Positions 11,513 through 23,007 of a stretch of 64,000 nt of DNA are shown piece by piece. The position numbers and the translations under genes are program-made. The stretch spans positions 682,001 to 746,000 of the forward strand of contig JALJCO010003429.1 in NCBI GenBank assembly GCA_023101725.1, in the 5' to 3' direction. Each line of letters begins with the position of its first letter. Position 1 is the stretch's first letter. The notes beneath the pieces are model-generated. The model saw nothing but the letters and a program-made list of their open reading frames with translations, was not told where the DNA came from and searched no databases. The stretch is from Atherinomorus stipes. Taxonomy: Eukaryota; Chordata; Actinopteri; Atheriniformes; Atherinidae.

Positions 11513-13814
11513 GAGAGAAGCTCTGTTCTTATCAACCAATCACATCAACCCCATCCGCTCGCATCAACTAGCTATGCGAAGAGCTATAGCCTGTGACAGC
11601 CGCAGCCCCCGGCAACCCACATATGTCCATGCCAGAAAGCGGAGGCTAGCGCTGCAAAGCTGTCTGTGTGTTGGCAGCATCTGTCCCTCTGCTGAGCAGA
11701 GCAGGATCTATGATAATGAAATCTGACCACACTCATCTCAGGATGTAAATACAGAAAATAACGCACTAATGTCGATTTTGTCCGACGACGACTGCAGTTT
11801 CTGTTGAAATAATGTCAGGGAACATCTGCCTCTGGTCATATGGAGCCATGGATAAGTGATAATGAATTTATTAGATAGGATAATGAGCCCTGATTGAACA
11901 GAAGATAGAGTATTGTGTGTGGGGTATTGTCAGTATTGCAGACAGCCTGCCAGTTTGACTGGTGAGGGTATAAAAGGATCAGAGATGAACAAGGCTGTTA
12001 CAACGCAGCCCATGCATAACGTATGCTGCCTAGATCTGAGACTACTTTAGAGGGCATTTTCCACAAGGTTGCTGGAATTTAGCTTTTCACAAGGATTTCC
12101 ATAGATCAGCCTCACAGCCCTGAGCCAGCGAGGTTTTCTCTCCTATCTAAAGCTCTCCCGAAAACTTTCTTTTATTTATTGTTTCAGCTGAGTGAAACAA
12201 ATAGTCTCAACTTAAAGCTGTATAAAAAGAAAACCACAGCCATGACTAATGCTGAAAAGAGAAATCTGGTGAGTGATTTTGATTAAATAGGAGCCTTTTC
12301 CCTCGAGACATACTCAACAGTGAAGTCGTTTCCTAATGAACGTGCTGCACCGGGTTCTTAAAGCTGTTTGAATTCAGTGTTTGGCTCAAGGGCTCCTCTG
12401 CTCATAAATGTAGCACCATCAACTCCTCGCTCAGCTGCTGCCACTGCTGTGATTGATTGGACTGGAGCTTCTTCTACTTACAGGTAAACCTGCCATAATT
12501 AACGATGAACAGCCAAAAAGACGTGCATATCTTTATTTATGGTTCTGTATTCAGTCCCAGTAAATGACTGTTATTCTTTGTACGAGTTATGTGAATTAAT
12601 AAGGCCTATTCATTTTCATAATTGGTCTAAAATAGACTTTGCCCCACAAAAATGTCATAATCCTGACTGCCTTACTTACAGGTCAGTAATGTATGACCAG
12701 ATAATTACTATTGAGCTTCTTCTCTGACTTTCTAGACAGATTTAATCCACCGTGTTACATATAAAAGATTCAAAAAGAATATTAAATAGAAGTACACCCT
12801 TTAATTAATTCTTAGATATCATCTTTGATAGTTCAGGTCCTGGTGGGTGAAAGAATCAAACTGGCCCAGATAGCTTTTTCATCTGAAACATTTTATCCCC
12901 CTCAATCAGTTCTAGTGTGCTCCATTATACACCAGCTAGCTACCTTCATCAGATGCAGGTGCTAAGCTGTTTTATTAAATATACTCGTGGATTTATTATC
13001 TTCATTGCAGCAGATTTCCCTTTTTTATCACACTGTGCGAACTTTATCCTCTCCTCGGGCTTGGTGGCAAGCTGGAAGGGTGCACGTGGTCCATACTGTA
13101 ATAATGTCAATGATCCCTGATATCATGACACATCTCACTGACTCTCAATGACTTCTGAGACACTTAAGAGGAAGAAGGAAGAGCGATTATATTGAAAATT
13201 AACCATGTTCCTCAGGTAATGAATCATTATTTGAATATATGTATGCTCATGAGACTGCCCAGACATGGATCTTCTTTTCTCCCTTCATGTCTTCTAAAAT
13301 GGCTGAAGATGGTGCACGTGTGTGACCAAGATTCATATCGCAAAACAAAGGGAAGTTGTGCTTTGAGTCACAGCATCGCTCAGCGCTGCAAGGCTGCATA
13401 ATAACAGGGTCTCTTAGATAAGACTGTTTGATATGCCTGAGAGTGCACGAAAGCTACTTGAAGACTGGATGAATGCAGGAGCATCCGAAGAAACCACGAG
13501 GAGAAAACAGCACACATGTTGTAGCACACACACACACACGCGGATCCTTGTTTGTCTATTGTGTTGCCTCCTTGTGGCAAAAGCAGCGTGACGGTGTTTG
13601 GTATCGACCAGGGGAAGATGTGTAATCCACTCTACGGGTGTTTGTTTAGGTAGTTCCAGAGTGTGTTGTGTTTTCCTGTGTGTCTTGTGGTTACTTGCAG
13701 AGCGAGTGTGGCGTGTAAAGTAATTACTCAGACAATAAAGCCTGCCTCTTTTGTTTTTCACAAGGAGACACTTTTTGTGGTGGTTAGGATTTTTTTTTTG
13801 TTTTTTAATGTCTA

Positions 13815-14241
13815 TGTGACAGTGTGGGCTCCTGCCATTATACCTCCGATTGATCATGCGCCCTGGCTACTTGCCTAAGGGGATATCCCTTTGGCTGACT
13901 GGTTAGCACAAATGACTCTCACCAGGAAGTCTCACCGGGCCCATGATGGCGAATCCCGGCCAGGCCCTCCTTGCGTTCCTTGCCACATTTTGGCGTTGTC
14001 GGCAGCGTCCATGTAGCACTGGTAATAAGTCTGCACGGCCCGCACAGAGCACGAGGACATGCTTGTGGAAAGAGAGGAAGAGATGTGACAGTGTGCGGTC
14101 TGTCAGTCTGCCTCCGATTGATAATGCACCCTGGCTACTTGGCCAAGGGGATAATCCTTTGGATAAATGTTTAGCACACATGACTTTCACCTCAGAGTCT
14201 GGGCATCAAATCTCCTCCGGGCTCACCCTACATACCTTGCT
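13815..14241 (+). repeat. Dimeric tRNA-like repeat, copy A
   Basis: Two head-to-tail units start TGTGACAGTGTG at 13815 and 14084 (period 269 bp). Each has a GCGCCCTGGCTACTTG-like block, a run CCTTTGGCTGACTGGTTAGC resembling a pol III A box, a GACTCTCACC-like arm, and a CGAATCCCG-like B box in the first unit. Unit 1 continues through a ~130 bp linker ending AGAGATG that leads into unit 2; unit 2 stops at CATACCTTGC. The same architecture recurs at 54495. A tRNA-derived SINE-like origin is inferred; no A-tail is seen. Confidence 0.6.
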
Positions 14242-14273
14242 ACTGCAACTGCCCTCTGGTATAAAACTGACAT

Positions 14274-14837
14274 TTAAAGGCAGGGTGTATGATGTTTTCC
14301 ATGAGCATTTGTACAATATTGCTTAAAATCTCTTTCACACCCCGATTATAGCCAAATAATTAAATTCTCTGACACAAAAATGAAAAATAGTCACCTGTGG
14401 AACAGACAGGACTGAAAAACCCAGTCCAATCACCTGGAAAGGCCAGTTCTCATTGGTTGAATGATGATATGTCCATCAAACTGAACTGTTGTTTGTCTCT
14501 TCCTCTCCCCCACCTCGCAACGCACTTGAACGTCTCACAGTGTACACAAACATGGCTGCTCACTGCTGTTATCCTGTGTTGCTGTTTGCTTTTTTTAAAA
14601 AAAAGTTTGACGCTTGCAGTGTGGATGTTTTACACCGCAAAAGGAGTTGGAGGTGAGCGAATTACCACTTTTAGAAACGTGGTTCCTCCGCTGTTTACTA
14701 GCAAGCTAACAAGCGATCCACTTGGCTGTCATCAGTTATCTTCGCCAACCTGCTTGTAAACCATTGGCGCACATGTTCCTGTACTCTGTAAGCGTGGTCT
14801 CGACCCATTTTTCCAGGATCCCTTACCCTGCTTTTAA
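14274..14837 (+). mobile_element. TTAA-flanked MITE, family 1, long copy
   Basis: Flanked by TTAA on both sides (14274-14277 and 14834-14837). Left end AGGCAGGGTGTATGATG, right end in reverse complement AAGCAGGGTAAGGGATCCTGG: terminal inverted repeats sharing GCAGGGT. The 556 bp core shares long stretches with the copy at 52968 (TCTGACACAAAAATGAAAAA, CACCTGTGGAACAG, ATGTCCATCAAACT, ACATGGCTGCTC). TTAA target sites suit the piggyBac or Kolobok superfamilies. It carries no transposase; ORFs inside and on the opposite strand are not protein-like. Confidence 0.85.
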
Positions 14838-17800
14838 GAATAAGTCTTGATAATTTAACCCCTGAGTTTGCAGTACTTGTTGCCTTTGAAATAAGGGAAA
14901 GCAGAACATAAATACAGACCTGACTTGGAGAAGACGACACTTGTTTAGTGTCCAGACACTGAGATTTAACAGACTTAAAGTGGGGAGCCTTTAAAAGCAG
15001 ATGGAGCAAAACTAGTAAAACTAGTCTGTTGTACTTTTGTGTTGTGATTCTTTGCCAATTACCCACATTTCTTCCATGTTGCACTGCTCACAATCTCGCT
15101 TGTCTTACTGGATGCTTGGGACATTTTGCTCACTCGACGCCAGTTTATTGATGGTTTGACGAGGCTGCGCAATAATGAAAGCAATTGTGGATTTTTACAG
15201 ACAAACATTGTCAACTCATTACACTTTGATTTCAGCTACAGTCTGCCTACCTCCACTCTAATCAATTTCCAGTAGCAGAGGGTGTTCGATTTTCCCTAAC
15301 CAGTCTCTAGAGACCTGTGTATGAACACAACATCACTATAAGTCCATCGAAGTCTGTACCTCCGCTCCTAATTCTACTCTGAGTAAGGAAAAAAAAAAAT
15401 CTTAGCATGCTATTATATTCATCATTTAATAGCCACATCTCTGGAGTAGCCGCAAAAAGCAAAAGCTGCCCAATTAAAGCATCCCTGTCTAAGTGCACAG
15501 CTTAACAACCCTGAATAACTGCAATGGTCTTCCTGCCCAGGGTGCTGCTTGGCTGATAAGTGCTCCTGCGGCAAAATTGCTCTTTCGTATCACAGTTTCC
15601 AACTCAATCTCATGTCAGACCATGGAATGAATATGTTGTTCAACAACAGAAATATTTTGTAGTTTTGCAAAAATGAAGTTTTTTTGCAGTGTTCCCTACA
15701 GAGCATGTTGATCCATAAACATGTTGACGTCCATCTCCATTAGTGTTCATGTGCAATGAAAATCGACTCTCATGGCTCACCTCTGTTTATTTCAACATGA
15801 GTTCTTTCAGAAAAGGGAGAAAGTGCAAATCCAGAGAATTCTATTACACTCTGAGCACCTTTATAAAAGAGGCAGCTGATCCTGCACAGCGTTTTGATCA
15901 TTCTTCATCAGTCATTGCACTACTCTGCTTCCCTCCCACTCGCTGGGCTTTACTTTTCTGCTGCACTCTCACCTGCAAATAGCGAGTTAGGTCTTCAAAG
16001 TCGTGTGTTAGAAGTCATGTAGATAGTTAAGGTCTGGACCCCACAGAACGCATGGTACAGTTCCAAAAATCAACATGATTATGGCTTACATGTTTTGACA
16101 TCCATGCAAAATTATTCTTGCCATGTCATGTGAATGCTGGAAACAACAGCCCAGAGATGTGTTACCGTCTCACAATTTACAGCTGTGGGTTGTGACACTT
16201 GTGTAATATATTTTGCCCAAGTGGAAAAATATAGGTTTCATGTTTTCGGGTGAGACTGGGTTGCAGTGGCCAATGGATCAGACTTAATAGACACATGTAA
16301 AGGTGTGAACCCAGGCAAAGTACAGCATATGGCAAGTGGATATTTTACAAATAATGTAACAATAATGACATATGGCAAGAAAAATCAATCACTTAATGCA
16401 GTCAGCTGTGCCTGCCCCCCCCCCCCTTCCAAAAGCAGCAGATATTATAGTTGTTTTCTTTTCTAAACTTGGCTTTAAGTCTGAAATGGACCTCATCTTC
16501 AAAAACAGAGTGAGAAAAGTGTGTCTTTTTTTTTCCTGATAATGGAAGGTCTGGTCATAAAGGCACTCGAGTGAGAGACTGAGCGATAAAGAAACAGAAA
16601 TACAGAGGGGGAAATATAAAGCAGCGAAGGCTTGGTGAAACAGCAGAAAAAAAAATTCTCAGAAGCATGAAGGCTTGTGCCACAAACCCGATTTGCTGGC
16701 ATTGAGAGATAACTGTTTTCATACAGAGCTCTTTTTCTGCAGTAGAAACAGAGTCTGATGGGACAAAGAGGAGGGAGAGGATTTTAGCAAAGTAAAATAA
16801 GATTTATATCTCAGAAAGAGAAATGAAACCCGAGAAGGAAAGAAAAGGGAAAGAAGGCAAAAGATGAGGGTGCATGATGGGAAAATGGAGAAGGAAGTTT
16901 TCTGGTAACTGGGTTTAGTACAGCCAACTGAGATGAACTGCCTGCAGGCACCCTGACCTTGGTTATGAGGCACAGACACACACATTTAACCCATGGCACA
17001 CACACATATACACATATTGCACACATTTACTCTTGCATCATCTCTCCTCTTCCCCATGTGAGCTTTTTAGTGTCTCCTATCTGTCTTCCTCTCTTTATCT
17101 GCACCATCTTTGTCTGTTTCATCAGCTGCGGAGGGTTGCATCGGGGCATCAGGATTCAATAACACTAACCTTTATCTCCACCAATCCACAGTGTTCATAA
17201 TGACAGCCTCTTCTCCCTTCTCAACTCCTCACCCGCTCCCTGTTCTTCTCCTCTTGCTCCAGGCTCCCTAAGCCCAATTAGCCTGTTGCAGCTAATGAAA
17301 GGATGACAGCGTGCAGGCGGATGATGGTATACATGTGTGAGTGTATGTGTGTGTGTAACAAGCATGAAATAAGATTTGGCCATCTAGCTGATAAGTTAAA
17401 GTTATGTCTTTGCTTCAACAAAACAGCAGAAGTAAAAAAAAAAAAGAACAAGGTGGAGAACAGACGTATAAGCCTCTGAAAGGAAGAGATGAATCTAAAG
17501 AGTCCTGGATGTGTTTGATTGAACGAGTGTATGGCGGCTGTTTGGGCTTGTATGATGAGGGGTATCTTGTGTTTTGTGGTTCGGAGGAGGAATAAAACTA
17601 CATTGGATGAAGCAGGAAAATAAGATGGATTTGAAACAACTGGCTTTCTGGGGACTTCAAAGTCAGGCTGAGCATAGATTGCTCTGTAGTCAATACGCAC
17701 CGTTTAATTCTGCCTGTGTAGCTGTATTCAAACTACTGCAGTGCGGTGCTGCAACATTTTTTTTTTTTTTTTTTTAAATTTAAAACATGGAGCTCTATGA

Positions 17801-20043
17801 CGTCTCTTAGACATATTCATTTGTCTGAAAGGAAGTTGTAGAGAAAGCTTCAGGATTCATTAGCTTGTGTATGATCTGTCAGTACTACTCTTGTTCTATA
17901 GGTCTTCATGGATTTTCACGTGGCAATGCCATGCTCCCTGTTGTTCAGTCATCAAAAGAGAGAAATGGAGTTTGTTGTGTTGCCATTATCCTTGAGACAC
18001 TAGCAGAAAGCTGCAGGGTCATTGGCCGATTCCTGCAGCTGCAACAGCACAGTGATGGCTACAGATCCACGTGTTGTTGACCATCAACAGCCCATTTCTG
18101 CCCAAGAGGATGTGAGAATCCTTTACCCTGAGGATTATCACATATAGCAACTGAGTCTCATGACGCTGAGACTCAATCGAGTAAGATCAGCAGTTGCTAT
18201 GATGAATCCAGCCAAGCACCATTGGTGGTGGCTTATTGTTATGGTTCTTAACTCTGGTCTGAGAACTCAGTGTAAGTAAACTCAGAGTTTCTTTTTAGAC
18301 TCAGAGTTGAATCTCCTCTCCAGAACAGGCCCTGCATTTCCCTTCAGAGATGGAAAATACGCCTGATGCAAAGTTCTGAAGGTGTTACACTTGATGGTTG
18401 CAAAGCTCCTGACAGCAAATGAACATTTACAAGCTATGAATCAGATACTGACATCCCCACTAGATACAGGAGACATAAATCTGGAGAAGTTACAGCATAA
18501 GTTAAAATACTGTATGTATGTTTTGATCTTTCTTGTATTGACTTCAGGTGTAGTTGTTGTTTTTGGTATGAAAGGCACGTAATTCATTTTTAAATGCTGA
18601 CCCTCACATTCCCCAGTGAAACTACCCACCTCATTAGTGTCTGAAATTGGTTATTCTGGGGAACAACTGTCCTGCTCACCGTCTCTGCTGGCCTCCCATT
18701 AAAAGTCAATTATGCAGTTGTAGCTAAATTAAAGGCTAAATTTAAATGCAAGAGGCATACAGAATCTGTTACATACATATCTGCAGTCAGGAAGTGGTCA
18801 CTCACCACCCCTATGACTTTGCATTGTCTTTTCCAGAAGAGCACAGAGCCGAAACAAAAGGAGAGAAAAGTGGGTGCATGGGAGGGGTGATGATGGAGAG
18901 GAGGAGGAGGAACTCATTAGTAGAAGAGTTTAAGTGGAATGATGAGAAGAAGCTTGAGGGAAGGACAGGATGAGATAAGACAGGATTTAACGTGGGAGAA
19001 AGTGAGTGAAGGAAGGAAGGATTTTGGAGAGGACAGATGTGTCACTTTCAACACTTTTCTCTGGGAGGAGATTGAATGATCATACAAACCTTTATCCTGG
19101 TTCATATTTGGTATCAGATATATGCAAAGATGGAAAATGCATGCAATATGAACAATCACAAACTTTTAATCTCAGTTAAATGTTGGGCTTCCAGATTTGT
19201 TATTTTACACATCTTTACATTTATATACCTATAGGATTGTCAGTTTGTATAAACATGACATTTATCATAATCTCTCTTAATTACAGTATATCTAGTTCTG
19301 TGATGCTCAATTTTACATTGTATTTGTGATCATCAGCAACTCATGAGTGAAACATCAATACACCATATATGGCTCACAACAGCTGTAAGTTGCCCAAGAG
19401 CTGCAGCCAAATGGGGAGATGTCGTCCAAACTGGACAAATAGTGTTGTTTTTAAGTGAGTTGCCAACATAATGAGTTGAGTTGGCAAGGATGGATCACAG
19501 AGTACCCCCCAAAAAAACAACATCAGCCTCCACTACTGATAAAGAGGAGTAGACTGCAATTCATTCCGAGTTGGACTGTTTTTGTCCTAAAAAGCTGTGT
19601 TCAGTAACCTGCAGCAGTTTATTTACAGATCTGAGTAAGAGTTGGTGAATGGGCCATAAACTGTGCCTTTATAAAAGCCAGTGGTTTATTCTAACACTGT
19701 GACTAAGTTCTCCTTTACAGAAATGTGCTTGTGTTTACTGTCTTGTTACAATAGTTATAAGACTAGAGAAAAAACATCGTTCTTCAAAAGTCTGAAATTC
19801 GAATTGTTGAAATATTTATAGTCTACTCATTTCTTTTAGTAAAGGAACTATAATCACTTTTACTTGGTGCTCAGAAGTAACTGTAAATTTCATCTCAAGA
19901 CATTTATCTCAACACACCTTTAAGGACACAGTCCCAAATCTATCCAATTCACTGGAGTCCAATTTAAACTCAATTAAAGCAACACATAATATGATCATTT
20001 GTCCAATTCATAATATCTGTGCTCACCTAAGCTAATGTATGTC
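14838..20043. other. Unassigned intronic DNA
   Basis: No gene. It includes C12 at 16415-16426, purine-rich tracts around 16500-16900 and 18890-19030, short CA runs near 16975-17010, T19 at 17757-17775 and the hairpin at 18144. No interspersed repeat recognised except a possible diverged one starting near 19930. Confidence 0.5.
18144..18200 (+). other. Nested hairpin, 57 nt
   Basis: Inner stem TGAGTCTCA/TGAGACTCA (18152-18160 and 18167-18175) with loop TGACGC; outer stem ATAGCAAC/GTTGCTAT (18144-18151 and 18193-18200) with a bulge on the 3' side. All pairs are Watson-Crick. No function known; too short and bulged for a typical microRNA precursor. Confidence 0.6.
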
Positions 20044-20215
20044 ATATACATATATATACTATATATATATATATATATATATGTATATGTATACACTATA
20101 AAGATATCCACTGAATCTTCTTCTCAGTTCAGTTCCTCATCCTGAGCATGTGCAGAGCTGCTGGGAACAGTGGAGAGGAAAAACCAGCAAAACTGGACAA
20201 AGGGTTTCCAAGTCT
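19930..20215 (+). mobile_element. Diverged copy of the 8452 fish repeat family
   Basis: CCAATTCATAATATCTG and CATCCTGAGCATGTGCAGAG followed by GGAGAGGAAAAACC follow the order of blocks at 8452-8685 (AATTCATAACA, CATCCTGAGGAAGTACAGAG, GGAAGGAAAACACC). An AT microsatellite interrupts it. Weak but ordered similarity. Confidence 0.4.
20044..20095 (+). repeat. (AT)n microsatellite
   Basis: About 50 bp of alternating A and T with a few C/G interruptions. Confidence 0.95.
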
Positions 20216-20271
20216 CAACCAATTGTGAGCGCAGAGGACAGGAAACTGGGTTTATACTAGTATGGATATTC

Positions 20272-20309
20272 ATACTTTGATATCTGTCATTCGACAGATA
20301 TCAAAGTAT
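20272..20309. other. Perfect 17-bp hairpin
   Basis: ATACTTTGATATCTGTC (20272-20288), loop ATTC, then its exact complement at 20293-20309. No mismatch. It sits between a repeat fragment and the CACTG element. Confidence 0.85.
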
Positions 20310-20667
20310 AAAATTTGGCTTCACTTCTGAGAGTTTTTATGGACAAATAAATTACACGTGAAACTCAAACATGATGTAGGCTATTCCTTGTCTTCTGTGT
20401 CACAGGATTATGGCAGCCATGTCATGATGATGCTATGAGATCCTGATGTTGTGTTTCAGTATTTTACTAGTTTAATGCAGATTCTTGTGCATAACATGTT
20501 ATTATCTTACTGTTACATTCAAATAAAGACATTTAAATAATCACATAAGTTTCAAGTTTAATTATTTTACAATTTTAGGAAGATTAATTTCCACCTGTTT
20601 CTATTTAATATATTCTTTTTTCCCTATAATTCTGCTATTGTTTTTTCAGGTACACTGTAAAGAATTT

Positions 20668-20732
20668 CACTGTAAAATAACAGTAAATTACTGGCAGCAG
20701 GGACGCCAGTAATTTACTGTTATTTTACAGTG
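20668..20732. repeat. Perfect 28-bp-arm palindrome in subterminal zone
   Basis: Arms 20668-20695 and 20705-20732 are exact complements, starting CACTGTAAAATAACAG and ending at GGC/GCC around a 9-base spacer AGCAGGGAC. The arm itself begins with the element's own CACTGTAA end. Confidence 0.9.
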
Positions 20733-22912
20733 CACCTACTGTAAATTTTTTTAACAGTATAGTACTGTATTTTGAATTACAGTATATTACTGTAGGATAA
20801 CATTGGGTGGTGTGGTAATTTTACAGCACATTTACTGTTATTTCAACAGTGTACAACTGTATTTTGGAGTACAGTACATGACAGTAGAATAATTGTGTTA
20901 TGGTATATTTTACAGTACACAGCAGTTTATTCTCAATGCTTAATACATCTGCTAATTTGCATTAATTTCCTATAAATCCCCACAAATTAACTTATAACAT
21001 CATACAGGGCTTTTGAAATTCTGGACTGAACAGCAAGTCAGTCTGGACCATTTTCCATTTATTCCTCCTTTTATCGTGACAGCAGGTAACATCCTCAAGT
21101 CCTAATATGCAAGTAATGACTTTTCTTGTATTTTTCTTAAATTGTGTACCTTATTGTGCTTTTGCTTTGCTTTGTGCTAGCTGAAGAAAAGAATCAAGAA
21201 TCAAGAACTGACAGTTTATGGAGCTCTCCCACTAACACCATTTTCCAAAATAATCATAAGATTTAATGTTGATTAAATGTTATTGTCAGTCATTCCTGAA
21301 CTCTGACCTTGAATAAAAAAGTAAAGACAAAAGTAAGGTAACGAAGATGCTACTTCTGCACATAGCAATTGAGCTGGCAACTCCAGAGCTAATGCTAACA
21401 GTGAAGAATCATGACATTGACATGGTAATCAGATGTAAATATTTATTTTTGGGACCCATCAAATTTATAAAACAATAATTCATATGCTATAAAAAAAATT
21501 GGGGATAAACTTAACACTTTTATTCTTCACCCCACTAGACGTTCTGTGGGTGTATTACTTTTTAAAAAAATATTGTTTTGATGAAAAAGTTGTAGCTATC
21601 ACCTTGAAAATAGCTTCAAGAACAGTATAACGTTTAATTAAAATAGCATCAAGTGCAGTGTAACAGAACAGTCTAGCTTGTCAGCAAGTCTTTTGTACAT
21701 GTAGATGTGAACAATGTGAACAGTGAAATTAGAGAAAGAGAAGTAAAGGGTGAAGACAGTGTACAGTGGGAGTACTTGACTGCAGCATTGGTGGTATCCT
21801 CAATCACTGATGACTAGTGCCTGCCAAACAAACAGACGTACAAAAATTTAGTAACACGTCACCTAAATGTAAAAATGTGAAACAGACTAATGGAGGGATG
21901 CAAAAAAATAAAAGACATAAGGGGAAAGGAAAGGGCCAGAGCAATAAACTGTTGCAGGGAGAGGTAAAATAAAAATAGTTAAGAAGAGAGAACAGCAAGA
22001 GACAGAAAAAAGAGTGGTTAGTTGTTATAGTTTAGGGAGGGAGGTTACCTCTTACGAGGGCTAAGTCAGTAGGCTGGTGGCATGTTGTTAGAAAGTTAAA
22101 AATACCGGGCTATTATGAAAAATACAGTTTAAATTAACAGATTTGCCTACAGTATGTGATTATCTAATTAACATGAAGTTAAAAGCTTATTTGTTTTTAA
22201 TTTATAAACTGAATGAGAAAGACTGGTATTACTACTATGGAGTATAATAAAATGTGTTTAACATAAATTTAATGTTGCGTCTGAGAAGAACACATCTCAC
22301 CTTTACATCTGATGAAATAATGGCACGTCCAGGTCCTCTCTCCCTTTTGATGATCCGCCCATTCCTTCCCATTTTTGGTTGTACAGACAGCTCTATAATT
22401 GCACAAATAATCACAAGTTAGTCTTCACACTGTTATTGGTGATTAACTAACACATGTTCATTTAAATAAATGCCAGTTTAAGTGATTTCTTTTGCTGAAT
22501 GGAGTAAAACATAAGTGAAAGCCCTTGCATTTCAGACAAGAAGCCTATTCATAACATGGTTTTAGTGACAATTTTCCTGGGAATTTTTTAGAGACTGCGC
22601 ACAGGTAGTGCATTTTAACTTTACCCACAGATATATAAATGTAGAACAGTTCTATCTCACTCAGCAACTTTGGTCTGCAAAACAAAGCAGATAGAGCAAA
22701 CGCAACAGACTTCAATTTTCTGTGTGAAGGTGAAGCAGTCTGGCCTACTGTTCGTTTTTTTGTTTGTTTTTTTGTCCTGCAAGCACTATATCACAGAGGC
22801 AACACTGTTTAAATCATCAGGTCAAGTGAGGTCAGAAATTACTGTTTATCATCACAGGTGGCATCGCAGAAAAATGAAATGCAGATTGAAATAGTTACCT
22901 TAACTGTCTATT

Positions 22913-23007
22913 TTTTAGCTAGCTTCTATTGAGAAGCTAGCTAAAAGCTTCTCAATAGAAGCTAGCTTCTATTGAGATCAGGTAATGCCCAAACATTACC
23001 TGATCTC
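22913..23007. repeat. Cluster of three perfect palindromes
   Basis: Arms 22913-22927/22932-22946 (15 bp, loop ATTG), 22950-22963/22964-22977 (14 bp, no loop), and 22974-22987/22994-23007 (14 bp, loop CCCAAA). The first two share AGAAGCTAGCT and TCTCAATAGAAGCT words, so alternative pairings are possible. Confidence 0.9.

Larger units (their letters stand above)
10406..13814. other. Intronic DNA with a CpG-richer block and pyrimidine tract
   Basis: No gene recognised. 10850-11110 has more CpG than its surroundings. 11115-11322 is a long C/T-rich tract ending TTTCTTTTGTAG. A (CA)n lies at 11489-11512 and another at 13525-13539. The rest is unassigned; ORFs through the CA repeat are low-complexity. 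Confidence 0.5.

Noticed and set aside
11349..11726. 125-codon + strand ORF
   Set aside because: The centre is a Thr-His run from (CA)12; no recognisable domain.
13414..13857. 147-codon minus-strand ORF, the longest in the window
   Set aside because: It crosses a CA repeat, a T-rich run and the start of the dimeric repeat; composition is not protein-like.
14397..15084. Overlapping ORFs of 120 and 128 codons on opposite strands
   Set aside because: They lie in or across the TTAA MITE; no conserved protein motif.
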